64,000 nt of DNA from NCBI RefSeq assembly GCF_003259375.1, contig NZ_QLLN01000003.1, forward strand, positions 672,955 through 736,954. Direction: 5' to 3'. Each line of letters starts with the position of its first letter. The first letter of the stretch is position 1. Under the pieces are notes generated by a model. The model searched no databases. It saw only the letters and a list, made by a program, of their open reading frames with translations, and was not told the origin of the DNA. Below, in pieces: positions 8,087 through 16,551 of this stretch. The DNA comes from Arenibacter echinorum (GTDB lineage Bacteria > Bacteroidota > Bacteroidia > Flavobacteriales > Flavobacteriaceae). Made by a program: the position numbers and the translations under genes.

Positions 8087-8389
8087 CTTAAATTATTTTG
8101 TCTGCAAAGTCCCTCTTTAGTTAAAAAGCTTATTGCTCCTGTTGAAAGCTGGTGCTACTTTACCTTCCAATGCTCAGAATCTAAATATTAATACTGCAAA
8201 GGTGTGAATTGAAAGAGCTTGAATATTAAAAAATCAACCAATGCCCCTTCTGCTTAAGTGAATCAAGTGCAATTTCCAATAAGTCTATTAGCACAAGGCA
8301 AGCTTAAGCCAAATGCCAGCATACACCATTGTCCGCCTTTTTGTTGATATAATGAAATACTCCAAAGTATTTCATCGGACCTGAATAAC
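8087..8389. other. Intergenic region upstream of the intact luciferase-like gene
   Basis: No gene is seen. On the minus strand a 17-codon open stretch ending LEGKVAPAFNRSNKLFN-stop lies just before the luciferase-like start and recalls the tail LESRVAGARVIMKL found in front of the frameshifted paralogue, hinting that both copies once had a related gene upstream. The 73-bp shared element occupies 8194-8266. The remainder, toward the cupin gene, shows no further structure. Confidence 0.3.
8194..8266. repeat. 73-bp element shared with 4075-4147 (copy 2)
   Basis: This is the partner of the element upstream of the CotH gene, about 70 percent identical by hand alignment. On the minus strand its left end reads CACCTTTG at the position where copy 1 has CATCTTTG, consistent with a -7 promoter box firing toward the luciferase-like gene whose start is about 108 bases away. 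Confidence 0.5.
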
Positions 8390-9244
8390 CTATTCTAGAG
8401 GCGTACGAGAGGCAACTTCAAATTTTCCATTTGTTCTGACGTAAACAATACTTTCTTTTTCTGAAGAAATTTTATGAGTTGAATTTTCCGCCGCACCAAA
8501 ATAGGATCCAGCATCTAGAACATCAACCTTATCATCTTTAGCAGTTTGGTGTGTTATGCTACCTTGAATGATCACTGCTCTTAGATTTGGACTATTATTA
8601 ATAATTTCACCTTTAAATCCGGCCGGAAATTTTATGAGCGAAGCATTCAATTCGTCCTCCTTATGACTTCCCCATAAAAAAGCAGTTTGCACACCACTAT
8701 TATCTTTTATCCAGGTAATATCAGATGCATTTAACCAAACCAAGTTCGATTTATCAACATTTAAAGGACGCTCACCATTATCAAAAGCCTGAGTTGTGGG
8801 CCTTACCAAATACGGACCTTCTTGAATTTCTATATAAGCCAAATTAGCTTCACCTGTTGCTGCTGTAATATGTGCTTCGCCTGCTGGTTGTACCCAGAAG
8901 GATCCCGCTGGTAACCATTGTTCTTTTGCTTTTTCATCATCATTGTGCAACAACCCTTTTATTACCACACCACGATATGTTATGTTATGGATGTGTGGTG
9001 GCGATGAAAATCCTTTTTTAAATTTTACTAAAAATCCTGCTGGTCCGTTTTTGGTACGATCTCCCCAAAGTTTTCCCGCAGCCGGACTTTTATCGCCTCG
9101 CAACGGATTTAACGAACCCCATTCTACTTTGTCTGCTGTTACTACTTCGTTAGTGAATTTAGCAGCATCCGTTTTTGGAGTTTCTTGTGCACTCCCCAAA
9201 AAAACTAGGGTACTTCCCAATACAAGTGAAATAATGAATTTCAT
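8390..9244 (-). CDS. DUF4437 double-cupin exported protein
   Basis: The 284-residue product has a signal peptide (cleavage likely after LGSAQ, residue about 20) and two cupin-like halves. In the first, FSSPPHIHNITYRGVVIKG and AGEAHITAATG give the histidines and glutamate of a metal-binding cupin. In the second, the corresponding histidines are largely replaced (FKGEIINNSPNLRAVIIQG), so one domain probably binds metal and the other is structural. This arrangement is typical of DUF4437 (ChrR-like cupin) proteins, whose role is unclear. It stands alone on the minus strand, 65 bases downstream of the nitroreductase stop. Confidence 0.82.
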   Translation of the reverse strand: MKFIISLVLGSTLVFLGSAQETPKTDAAKFTNEVVTADKVEWGSLNPLRGDKSPAAGKLWGDRTKNGPAGFLVKFKKGFSSPPHIHNITYRGVVIKGLLHNDDEKAKEQWLPAGSFWVQPAGEAHITAATGEANLAYIEIQEGPYLVRPTTQAFDNGERPLNVDKSNLVWLNASDITWIKDNSGVQTAFLWGSHKEDELNASLIKFPAGFKGEIINNSPNLRAVIIQGSITHQTAKDDKVDVLDAGSYFGAAENSTHKISSEKESIVYVRTNGKFEVASRTPLE

Positions 9245-9309
9245 ATTAGTGGCTTCATTTAAAGATCAGGTTTCCCTGACTTATTATTTTTATATTCAAC
9301 TCCTTGCAC

Positions 9310-9984
9310 CTACAACCAAGTAACTATATCCTCCTTGTTTCTTCTGGACTTGGCAAACTCTGGTTCTTTTTTCCTATAACCAAATGCCGCCATATACGAC
9401 AACCCATATTTAGTGGTGTCCACACCAAATTTTTCTTGTAATAATGCCTCTGACTTTTCTTGATGAAAGCCTTCAATAGGACAACTGTCTATACCGATCA
9501 ATGCCGCTGAGGTCATCATATTTCCCAAGGCAATATAGGTCTGCTTAGAGGCCCAGTCGAACAACTTTTTATCATCGTCCAAGTTAAAATCGCGCTCCTG
9601 GAACTCCCTATAAAATTTAGAATACATTTCTATTACCTCTCCAGGCAATTGTTTTACATCCTTCATCATGGACATAATGTAATCCGAATCCCATTTGGTC
9701 ATGGGTGCCTTCATGCTCAGGCCCAATACAAAGTGACTGGCAGTATCCAACTTTACAGGTGCTCCCCAAGCCACTGGCTTTAGGGCCTCCCTCAACTCCT
9801 TATCCTGTACTACAATAAAATGCCAGGGTTCAAAACCAAAAGAGCTAGGGGATAAATGAGCCGTTTCCAAAATAAAATCCATATCGCTATCGGATACTTT
9901 CTTGCTAGCATCAAATTCTTTGGTTGCATGTCTAAATTGAAAGGCGTTTATGATCTCCTTTTTTGAAATGTTTGGTGTATTCAT
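9310..9984 (-). CDS. NAD(P)H-dependent nitroreductase-family protein
   Basis: The 224-residue protein belongs to the FMN-binding nitroreductase superfamily. FQFRHATKEFD (about residues 12-22) supplies the phosphate-binding Arg, LSPSSFGFEPWHF is the family's central FMN loop, and IGIDSCPIEGF and YMAAFGYRKK mark the C-terminal FMN site. Such NfsB/DrgA-like enzymes reduce nitro-aromatics and quinones with NAD(P)H. The divergent AraC gene starts 166 bases away and may regulate it. Confidence 0.92.
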   Translation of the reverse strand: MNTPNISKKEIINAFQFRHATKEFDASKKVSDSDMDFILETAHLSPSSFGFEPWHFIVVQDKELREALKPVAWGAPVKLDTASHFVLGLSMKAPMTKWDSDYIMSMMKDVKQLPGEVIEMYSKFYREFQERDFNLDDDKKLFDWASKQTYIALGNMMTSAALIGIDSCPIEGFHQEKSEALLQEKFGVDTTKYGLSYMAAFGYRKKEPEFAKSRRNKEDIVTWL

Positions 9985-10150
9985 TTTTTTAATTTTTGTT
10001 TGCGATTAAATTATGGGACAAAGTTAACTGCCCTTATCCTGTTATTTTTGGTAAAACAATTGGGTATTTATGTACTTTTAAAGGTTATTGGCGCCTAAAA
10101 ATGATTCCTTACGCTTATTTTATTTAATTTTGACCCTAAAACAGTTAAAA

Positions 10151-11035
10151 ATGCAAGTATTACAGACCTATAAACCTTTTGAAATACAAGAAATTGAATT
10201 AACGGAATGGAAACAACGGCCCGTTAAAAACAATTTTTTTGAATTGGTCCTAATAAGGGAAGGAGAAGGAATACAGTGTATAAACTACAACGAATACAAC
10301 TATAGCAAGGGCAGCATATTTTTACTGCCCCCTTTAAAATGTCATTCGTTTACCATAGAAAAACCAACCAATTTTGTCTTTTTAAAGTTCTCGGATTCTT
10401 TTTTCAAAAATACCAAGGGCATGTCCATTGATAGAAATGAATGGTTTAGGGAAGCTTCCTATATACTATCCAACTATAATCAGTTACCGGGAGATATCAT
10501 TAGGAACGATTTGGATAAACGCCATATAGAAAGTCTAATTGCCATGATTTTGCAGGAATCCAGGAATTATGGCCAGGAATCCGTAAACCTCATTACAAGC
10601 TTAATGACCAGTATCTTGGAGATACTGATCAGGAACATCAAAAAAACCAACTATTTTGAGGGACCACAACACAATGCAGATGATAGAATCTCGAAGATGC
10701 TCACCTATATTAACGAGAATATTGATAAAACAGAGCTTTTAAAAGTAGAAAACTTGGCAGATGTCTTTATGTTGTCTACCACCTATGTAAGTGAATATTT
10801 TAAAAAGCAAGTAAATATGCCCCTACGGGAATACATCATTAAGGCTAAGTTGAAATTAGTGGAAATCCGCTTATTGAATTCCGATTTTACACTCACCGAA
10901 ATTGCCCAGGAATTGGGCTTTACGGACGTTAGCCATCTGTCAAAAACTTTTAAAAAGTATGTAGGCACCTCCATTCGCGAGTTCAAGAACAACGGAGAAT
11001 ATAGGCTTTTAACGCGAAATGCCTGTACGGCATAA
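10151..11035 (+). CDS. AraC-family regulator with cupin-type N-terminus
   Basis: The start chosen is the ATG at 10151 (MQVLQTYKPF), giving 294 residues; an earlier in-frame ATG at 10088 would add a leader without family resemblance. The N-terminal domain has an AraC-type cupin pattern (FELVLIREGEGIQCINYN, GSIFLLPPLKCHSF). The C-terminal 100 residues form the double helix-turn-helix, with ENLADVFMLSTTYVSEYFKK, then FTLTEIAQELGFTDVSHLSK and FKKYVGTSIREF. It is divergent from the nitroreductase at 9984, sharing a 166-base promoter region. Confidence 0.88.
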   Translation: MQVLQTYKPFEIQEIELTEWKQRPVKNNFFELVLIREGEGIQCINYNEYNYSKGSIFLLPPLKCHSFTIEKPTNFVFLKFSDSFFKNTKGMSIDRNEWFREASYILSNYNQLPGDIIRNDLDKRHIESLIAMILQESRNYGQESVNLITSLMTSILEILIRNIKKTNYFEGPQHNADDRISKMLTYINENIDKTELLKVENLADVFMLSTTYVSEYFKKQVNMPLREYIIKAKLKLVEIRLLNSDFTLTEIAQELGFTDVSHLSKTFKKYVGTSIREFKNNGEYRLLTRNACTA

Positions 11036-11079
11036 ACCTAGCTGCAACTGTACTCCCGTAGTTTAAGGTGTACATTTTA

Positions 11080-12381
11080 TTATTGTGGATTCTTCACCTT
11101 AAGTGAACCAATGATCAAAAACAATAAAAAGACCAGCGTAACATACCCCATATAACGGTAAGAACCCAAGCCGGTAAAGCAGTAACTGAATAAGCTTGGC
11201 GCTATGGCGCTACCTATAACCAAAAAGCTCATTACTTTTCCTGAGATGGAACCTAAATACCTTCTACCGAAAAAACTGGGCCATGTAACTGCATTGATTA
11301 CTGCAAATAAACCGCCCATGGTCCCTAGCCCCCCGACCAACAAATATACCCCTATAGGATAAGCGAGAAACAATAGTCCCAACGAGGCCACTACCCCACT
11401 TGCCAACATAATGAACAAATAGATTTTATGCTGAATGTAATCACTTAAAATGTTGCAGGTAGTTGATACGAATATTGCTATTATGGACATGGGCAAAAAA
11501 ATTGCGATGGCTTCGGCCTTTGTGTAATCCTGACTTCCAAAAATAGAGACGATATGAAATGTAAATCCCGTTACATAAAAACTATTGAAAGCCAAAACCA
11601 GTCCAAACATCCAAAAGGCCCGGGTTTTTTTAGCTTCTTTTAAGGTAAAGTCGGTCTCGATTTCCTCAGCCTCTTGGTCCACTTCCTTCTTATCATGTCC
11701 ATCGGGAAGCAAATCGAAATCCTCCGGCCTATTTCTATACAACAGTAAAATACAGAGGCAAAAAATAAAAAGGGATAGGGCCATTATTTGCCAACTGCTG
11801 GCCCAGCCATGTTCGTCAATAAGGCTATTCAACAGAATCGGGGCACTGGAAAAGCCCAAGGATACTGTAATACTGCTTATGGAATTAATTTTACCCCTGT
11901 TTTTCTTAAACCACATCATGATCATGTTCCTAGAAGCCATGGTCAACACTCCCTGACCGCTAAACCTAATTAAAAAAAATAAAAATGTGATCAATAAAAA
12001 CGGAATGAACCAGGAATCAAAATTAAAAAGCGCCTTAATGGCCCCACTGATTTCCACGGAAACAGAAAATACCAAAAGGGATGCCCCCAAAAGTAAGGTA
12101 GCAAAGAAAGCCACATATCTGGCTCCATAGGCATCGAACCAAATGCCCGCCCTTGCCACCAAGGCAGAACTCAACAAGGTACCTATCATATAGGCATTGC
12201 TAAATTGATTTCTTGTCAACCCCAAGGCATCCTTGACCGGGTCCGTAAAAACGGATACCCCAATGGTTTGGCCCGGAATACTTGCCAAGATGCCTATGCT
12301 CCCAATAAGAAGCACTATATAACCATAAAAAAAAGGAAACTTTTGGGGATTTACTAAGGATAATTTAAGCGGGTTTGACAT
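11080..12381 (-). CDS. Major facilitator superfamily transporter (MCT/OFA-like)
   Basis: The start chosen is ATG 12381 (MSNPLKLSL), giving 433 residues; the open frame extends to 12444 without support. Twelve hydrophobic segments are visible, split by a charged central loop (EEIETDFTLKEAKKTRAFW) that precedes helix 7. The N-terminus FFYGYIVLLIGSIGILASIP, with GQTIGVSVFTDP, resembles the monocarboxylate / oxalate-formate antiporter branch. The cargo is unknown. The divergent neighbour is a Tat-exported Gfo/Idh/MocA oxidoreductase, so a sugar acid or keto-sugar is possible (inference). Confidence 0.88.
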   Translation of the reverse strand: MSNPLKLSLVNPQKFPFFYGYIVLLIGSIGILASIPGQTIGVSVFTDPVKDALGLTRNQFSNAYMIGTLLSSALVARAGIWFDAYGARYVAFFATLLLGASLLVFSVSVEISGAIKALFNFDSWFIPFLLITFLFFLIRFSGQGVLTMASRNMIMMWFKKNRGKINSISSITVSLGFSSAPILLNSLIDEHGWASSWQIMALSLFIFCLCILLLYRNRPEDFDLLPDGHDKKEVDQEAEEIETDFTLKEAKKTRAFWMFGLVLAFNSFYVTGFTFHIVSIFGSQDYTKAEAIAIFLPMSIIAIFVSTTCNILSDYIQHKIYLFIMLASGVVASLGLLFLAYPIGVYLLVGGLGTMGGLFAVINAVTWPSFFGRRYLGSISGKVMSFLVIGSAIAPSLFSYCFTGLGSYRYMGYVTLVFLLFLIIGSLKVKNPQ

Positions 12382-12572
12382 GCGTTGTAATAAAATCCGC
12401 AAAGATAAGGGTTTAAATAGGATTAGCTTTCCTCGCCCTTCCAAATACCAATACCTAAAACCTTTTATTGGTCAAATCTAGAGCTTGCCCATTAATTATA
12501 TTAAAACATACAAGGATCTGTTGGCTATGTAAGTTCGTTTTTACTATTTTAGAACAAACAAATATAATAAGC

Positions 12573-13679
12573 ATGGGTTCTAGAAGAGATTTTTTGGAAA
12601 AATTGAGCATTTCAGCAATTAGTTTACCTATTTTGTACAGTCCCGCTAAGCTTTTCGCTGCTACCAGTGAGCCTTATGAAGGACCAGTTTTAAGAGTTGC
12701 CATTATGGGCCTTGGAGGTTATGGTACGCGGGTAGCCAAAGCAATGGAATCCTGTAAGAGGGCAAAATTGGTGGGACTCATAAGTGGAACCCCTTCAAAA
12801 GTAGTCGATTGGAGAGCCAAGTATAATATTCCAGAGAAGAATTGTTACAACTACGATAATTTTGATAAAATCGAAAATAATCCGGACATAGATGCCGTGT
12901 ATGTAATAACCCCCAACGGATTACACAAAGATCAGGTTATTAGGGTGGCCAAGACGGGAAAACATGTTATCTGCGAGAAGCCTATGGGCATCAATGCCAA
13001 GGAAGGTCAGGAAATGGTAGATGCCTGTAAAAAGGCCAATGTAAAACTATTGGTAGGTTATCGTATGCATTATGAGCCTAAAACAGTAGAAGTAATCCGC
13101 ATGCGCCAGAATGGAGAATTCGGGAAGCTTAAGTTTTTTCAAGGCTTATCAGGATTTACCATCGGTGATCCTACCCAATGGCGATTAAACAAAGAACTTG
13201 CAGGTGGAGGGGCCATGATGGATATTGGTATTTATTCCATTAATGGTGCCCGCTATATGCTCGGGGAAGAACCAATTTGGGTAACGGCCCAAGAAACAAA
13301 GACCGATCCCGTTAAATTTAAGGAAGGAGTGGATGAAACCATACAATTTCAATTGGGGTTTCCGAGTGGCGCGGTAGCCTCATGCCTATCTACCTATGCT
13401 ATGAGAAATTTGGACCGTTTTTTCCTAAATGGTGAAAAAGGATTCGCAGAAATGCAGCCATCAACGGGATATGGCCCCATTGAAGGGAGAACGCATAAAG
13501 GTGAATTGACTCAGCCACATATAACCCACCAAACCTTGCAGATGGATGGTATGGCCCAGCTTATTTTTGAAGGGGTTCAACCCATAGTTCCGGTTGATGG
13601 GGAAGAGGGTCTTAAGGATTTGAAGATTATAGATGCCATTTACGAGGCGGTAAAAACTGGAAAGAGGGTTGATTTATAA
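12573..13679 (+). CDS. Gfo/Idh/MocA-family oxidoreductase with Tat signal
   Basis: The start chosen is the ATG at 12573, which places a twin-arginine motif SRRDFLEKL at residues 3-11 followed by a hydrophobic stretch ending near LFAATSE. The mature protein of about 335 residues has the Rossmann motif MGLGGYGTRVAKAME, the NGLHKDQVIRVAKTGKHV region and the signature CEKPMG (Lys about residue 144). The C-terminal substrate domain contains GGAMMDIGIYSINGARYM. Members oxidise or reduce sugars and related polyols with tightly bound NAD(P); export via Tat agrees with a cofactor-loaded periplasmic enzyme. The long 36-codon extension of the open frame upstream is unlikely to be translated. Confidence 0.92.
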   Translation: MGSRRDFLEKLSISAISLPILYSPAKLFAATSEPYEGPVLRVAIMGLGGYGTRVAKAMESCKRAKLVGLISGTPSKVVDWRAKYNIPEKNCYNYDNFDKIENNPDIDAVYVITPNGLHKDQVIRVAKTGKHVICEKPMGINAKEGQEMVDACKKANVKLLVGYRMHYEPKTVEVIRMRQNGEFGKLKFFQGLSGFTIGDPTQWRLNKELAGGGAMMDIGIYSINGARYMLGEEPIWVTAQETKTDPVKFKEGVDETIQFQLGFPSGAVASCLSTYAMRNLDRFFLNGEKGFAEMQPSTGYGPIEGRTHKGELTQPHITHQTLQMDGMAQLIFEGVQPIVPVDGEEGLKDLKIIDAIYEAVKTGKRVDL

Positions 13680-13685
13680 TGTTTT

Positions 13686-13730
13686 AGACTATTGCATTGC
13701 AGCCTATCATTTAAAACCATAGGCTAGTCT
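13686..13730. terminator. Hairpin between convergent genes
   Basis: A nested inverted repeat has outer arms AGACT/AGTCT and inner arms AGCCTAT/ATAGGCT around an 11-base loop. It sits between the convergent Gfo/Idh and RidA genes. There is no long T tract, so it is at best a weak bidirectional terminator. Confidence 0.4.
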
Positions 13731-13745
13731 TATTTGAAGCTTGAC

Positions 13746-14216
13746 TTATTCTATCTCGGCAATTAGATAGACTATAACCGGAACATTCAATGGTGATTGA
13801 TAAATGCCGATTGCCGACCGGGTGTGGATTCCCCTTACCCCAAACACCTGATTCATTACATCTGAAGCGCCATCCAAAACATCCGAATGGTCCTTGAACC
13901 CCTCGGCGGCCTGTATATGGCAATCCAAACGGATAATTTTCTTTACTCTTTCCAGATCTTTAACTGCATCCATCAATTGGGCAATGGCATTAATGGCGCA
14001 AATACGCGCACATTCATAGCCTTCCTTTATATTTAGATCGCTCCCTACCCTTCCTGTGTACGCCAAAACACCGAATTCCCCGTTTTTCCATGGCAACTGA
14101 CCGGAAGTATAAAGAATATTATTGGAAATTGTCCAAGAAACATAATTTCCCACCCCTTTAGGTGCCATTTTGGGAACTACAATCCCTAAACTTTGTAATT
14201 TTTCCTTAATGGTCAT
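13746..14216 (-). CDS. RidA/YjgF-family protein (YjgH-like subgroup)
   Basis: The 156-residue protein is a YjgF/YER057c/UK114 family member in the longer subgroup. GNYVSWTISNNILYTSGQLP (about residues 25-44) is the family opening, AINAIAQLMDAVKDLERVK the central helix, and GIHTRSAIGIYQSPLNVPV the end. The catalytic Arg of true RidA deaminases is usually in a (K/R)xxVYLTD-like and S/TR context; here R-S-A-I-G is present near residue 133. The family removes reactive enamine/imine intermediates. The gene follows the MDR oxidoreductase after 12 bases and is probably co-transcribed. Confidence 0.88.
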   Translation of the reverse strand: MTIKEKLQSLGIVVPKMAPKGVGNYVSWTISNNILYTSGQLPWKNGEFGVLAYTGRVGSDLNIKEGYECARICAINAIAQLMDAVKDLERVKKIIRLDCHIQAAEGFKDHSDVLDGASDVMNQVFGVRGIHTRSAIGIYQSPLNVPVIVYLIAEIE

Positions 14217-14228
14217 AAGTCTAACCCT

Positions 14229-15242
14229 TTAAAATAAAATAACGGTTTTCCCGATGGTTTTACCGGACTCTTGCATTTCATGTGCTGCCTTTAAATTTTC
14301 AACAGTAAATCCGTAAAGCGTAGTAGTCAACGTAGTTTTTAGAGTACCATCATCCAACAAATGTGCCATATGGTTTAAAATTTCGTGCTGTCGCTCTATG
14401 TCCTCCGTGCTGAACATGGAACGGGTGTACATAAACTCCCATGAAAAGGTAACACTTTTATTTTTTAACAAATTGATGTTTAAGGGAGTACTGCTTCCGG
14501 TTATTGAAACAATGTGCCCTTGGGGTTTAATTATATCCGCTGCCAATTCCCAATACCCCTCCAGATCCACGAAATCCAATATATAATTGACCTGACTATG
14601 GCCAATTTTCTCCAATTCCTCTTTTAAATTGTAGTGATTCACTACATGATCCGCTCCCAAATCTTTGCACCAGGTTATGGAATCCTCCCTGGAAGCCGTG
14701 GCGATAACCGTTAGGTTGCACAATTTCTTGGCCAATTGAATGGCGATGGAGCCTACCCCGCCGGCACCCGCTATAATCAAAACCGATTTTCCTTTGTCCT
14801 TTTCAGGGTCTATCCTAATGCGGTCGAACAATGCTTCATAAGCTGTTAAGCTCGTCAGTGGCATTGCCGCGGCCTCGGGAACACTCAAGTTTGCAGGTTT
14901 GTGACCTACAATACGTTCATCTATAAGCTGATATTCAGCATTGCTCCCACTTCTGGTAATATCACCTGCATAATACACCTGGTCTCCCACCTTAAACTTT
15001 GTAGCTTTATCACCTATGGCCTCCACGATTCCTACCGCATCCCATCCAATAATTTTGGGAGTGTCCAATACCATATCTTTTGCTGCATTTTGTCTGATTT
15101 TGTAGTCCACCGGGTTTACGGATACGGCCCATATTTTAACTAACAGATCATATCCTGATGGTGTTGGTTTCTCTACCTCAAAGGCTATAAAACTATTCCT
15201 TTCCGAAATGGGTAATGATTGTTTAAATCCTATTGCTTTCAT
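14229..15242 (-). CDS. Zinc-type alcohol dehydrogenase-like / quinone oxidoreductase (MDR)
   Basis: The 337-residue protein belongs to the medium-chain dehydrogenase/reductase superfamily without structural zinc. The N-terminal GroES-like domain has GYDLLVKIWAVSVNPVDYKIR and GWDAVGIVEAIG. The nucleotide-binding domain has the AGAGGVGSIAIQLAK motif (about residues 157-171), and the tail GKTIGKTVIL is typical of the zinc-binding alcohol dehydrogenase / ZDR subfamily. It probably reduces quinones or enones with NADPH. RidA lies 12 bases downstream on the same strand. Confidence 0.9.
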   Translation of the reverse strand: MKAIGFKQSLPISERNSFIAFEVEKPTPSGYDLLVKIWAVSVNPVDYKIRQNAAKDMVLDTPKIIGWDAVGIVEAIGDKATKFKVGDQVYYAGDITRSGSNAEYQLIDERIVGHKPANLSVPEAAAMPLTSLTAYEALFDRIRIDPEKDKGKSVLIIAGAGGVGSIAIQLAKKLCNLTVIATASREDSITWCKDLGADHVVNHYNLKEELEKIGHSQVNYILDFVDLEGYWELAADIIKPQGHIVSITGSSTPLNINLLKNKSVTFSWEFMYTRSMFSTEDIERQHEILNHMAHLLDDGTLKTTLTTTLYGFTVENLKAAHEMQESGKTIGKTVILF

Positions 15243-15638
15243 TATTTTTAATTTTCCTTTTAGTTACCCCAACGCTTAGTAGTACCCTAACAACTGTGCA
15301 CAACGGTCATATATTTAAAAACATATACCTGTGCTTCTGTACAACCTAAGCTTCTTGATTCATAAATATAATTGAATTGTTCCAAATAAAGAGGGTTACA
15401 AAAAATTAACCCGATATGGAGGTTCAATAAGTCCTTAATTACTTTTAAAACAAAAGTATTAAGACTTTAGTTCGCCAAGAACGGGATATAGGTGGTAATC
15501 CATATAGATTTTTTTATTGGGCCGGCTATCTGTTCCATGAAATTTTTCCGGGGAGGAATACGATTTACATGACCGTCATCAGGTTTTAAAACTAAAAACT
15601 TCTTTATATTTATAGTATCAATCAATACATTTTTCACC
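15243..15638. other. Intergenic, divergent promoter region
   Basis: No gene is supported in these 396 bases. An AT-rich imperfect inverted repeat (ACTTTT/AAAAGT with flanking TTAAT/ATTAA) sits near 15435-15460. The 60 bases before the small gene contain TTTATATTTATAG, which could be a promoter. Confidence 0.4.
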
Positions 15639-15854
15639 ATGAATGATTTAAGAAAAGTATTAGGCGAGATTTCACAGCTCACTGCGGATATTGAAACCAA
15701 TTATCCAGAGCTATATCGTTCCTTGGATGAAAATCCTTTGACTATTCCTTCAAAAAGTCATCCCCACGTAAACAAGGAAGATTTAAAGGAATATTTGGAG
15801 AGTTTAAAACAATTGATAAAACATCATTTAGAGACCCATACAAAAAATGGGTAA
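15639..15854 (+). CDS. Small hydrophilic protein of unknown function
   Basis: The 71-residue product is predicted to be mostly helical and soluble. It starts MNDLRKVLGEISQLTADIE, contains a Pro/Ser-rich middle (NPLTIPSKSHPHVNKE) and ends in a charged helix. No family is recognised. It precedes the ArsC-fold gene by 20 bases in the same direction, so the two are probably one transcript. Codon use is normal for the region and a recognisable start is present, which supports a real gene. Confidence 0.65.
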   Translation: MNDLRKVLGEISQLTADIETNYPELYRSLDENPLTIPSKSHPHVNKEDLKEYLESLKQLIKHHLETHTKNG

Positions 15855-15874
15855 GACAATTTTAAAATAAACCT

Positions 15875-16240
15875 ATGGGAGAAATAGCTACCTCGGAAAG
15901 ACAGATAACACTATATTACAGTTCCAAATCCACAAGAGCCAAGCAAACCTTGGCCTACGCCAAAGCTGAAGGATTGCCGATATTTGAAATTGATATCCTT
16001 AAAGTCCCTTTAACAGGGACCCAAATTGCTGAATTGGCGGATAGGTTAGGTATTGAGGTAAAGGATTTGGTGAACCAGGAACATCCATCCTATAAAGCCC
16101 ATTTTGATCCCCACGAATTTTCTGCAGACGATTGGATAAAAATGATTAGGCACAACCCGGAGATTATGAAGCAACCTATTGCCATACGTGGCAAAATGAC
16201 CATTTTAGTGGAAACCCCTACGGATATTATTAAAATTTAA
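15875..16240 (+). CDS. ArsC/Spx-fold protein lacking all cysteines
   Basis: The 121-residue protein follows the ArsC-like thioredoxin fold. ITLYYSSKSTRAKQTLAYAK occupies the place of the arsenate reductase motif (N-P-x-C-S-K-S-R), then comes the FEIDILKVPLTGTQIAELAD helix and the late PEIMKQPIAIRGKM cis-Pro segment. The expected catalytic cysteine is a serine here, and there is no cysteine anywhere in the protein, so it cannot be a thiol reductase. It may be a structural or regulatory Spx-like relative. It is preceded by a small hydrophilic protein in the probable operon. Confidence 0.8.
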   Translation: MGEIATSERQITLYYSSKSTRAKQTLAYAKAEGLPIFEIDILKVPLTGTQIAELADRLGIEVKDLVNQEHPSYKAHFDPHEFSADDWIKMIRHNPEIMKQPIAIRGKMTILVETPTDIIKI

Positions 16241-16551
16241 TATTCCTAATTTATCTTTAGATGACAGAAATTAACTAAATATTCATATCCTGCTTTAAAT
16301 CAGTCATTTAACATCTATATATTTGTAATTCTTAACCTATTCCACAGTCGAGTGGTCAGTGTTTTTCAAAACATTGATAAGTATAAGGTCTCGACTGCGC
16401 TCGACCTGACATACCTCGACTGCGCTAAACATGACAAACCTATACTACGCTAGACCGGTCCTTTAAGGAAGCCTCTTAATTTTAACTTCTTTGATAAGGT
16501 TGATTTTACAAGTTGCCTTAAATGTTCGCCAGTTCACATACAAGATAGGGA
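16241..16551. other. Intergenic region dominated by short repeats
   Basis: No gene is seen. Apart from the repeat cluster at 16344-16458, the flanks are AT-rich, with no clear terminator for the ArsC-fold gene. Confidence 0.5.
16344..16458. repeat. REP-like cluster, 25-bp period with an inverted unit
   Basis: Three related units start at exactly 16390, 16415 and 16440, a 25-base period: CTCGACTGCGCTCGACCTGA, CTCGACTGCGCTAAACATGA and the decayed CTATACTACGCTAGACCGG. An inverted copy (CAGTCGAGTGGTCAG) lies at 16344-16358, so the block can fold on itself. It is more GC-rich than its surroundings. A relative, CTTCGACTACGCTCAGCCACC, is at 20044-20064. Repeats of this wording recur between genes in flavobacterial genomes as I recall them. 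Confidence 0.7.

Noticed and set aside
8943..9323. A 126-codon plus-strand frame across the DUF4437 gene
   Set aside because: It overlaps the signal peptide and first cupin half in antisense and has no recognisable domain.
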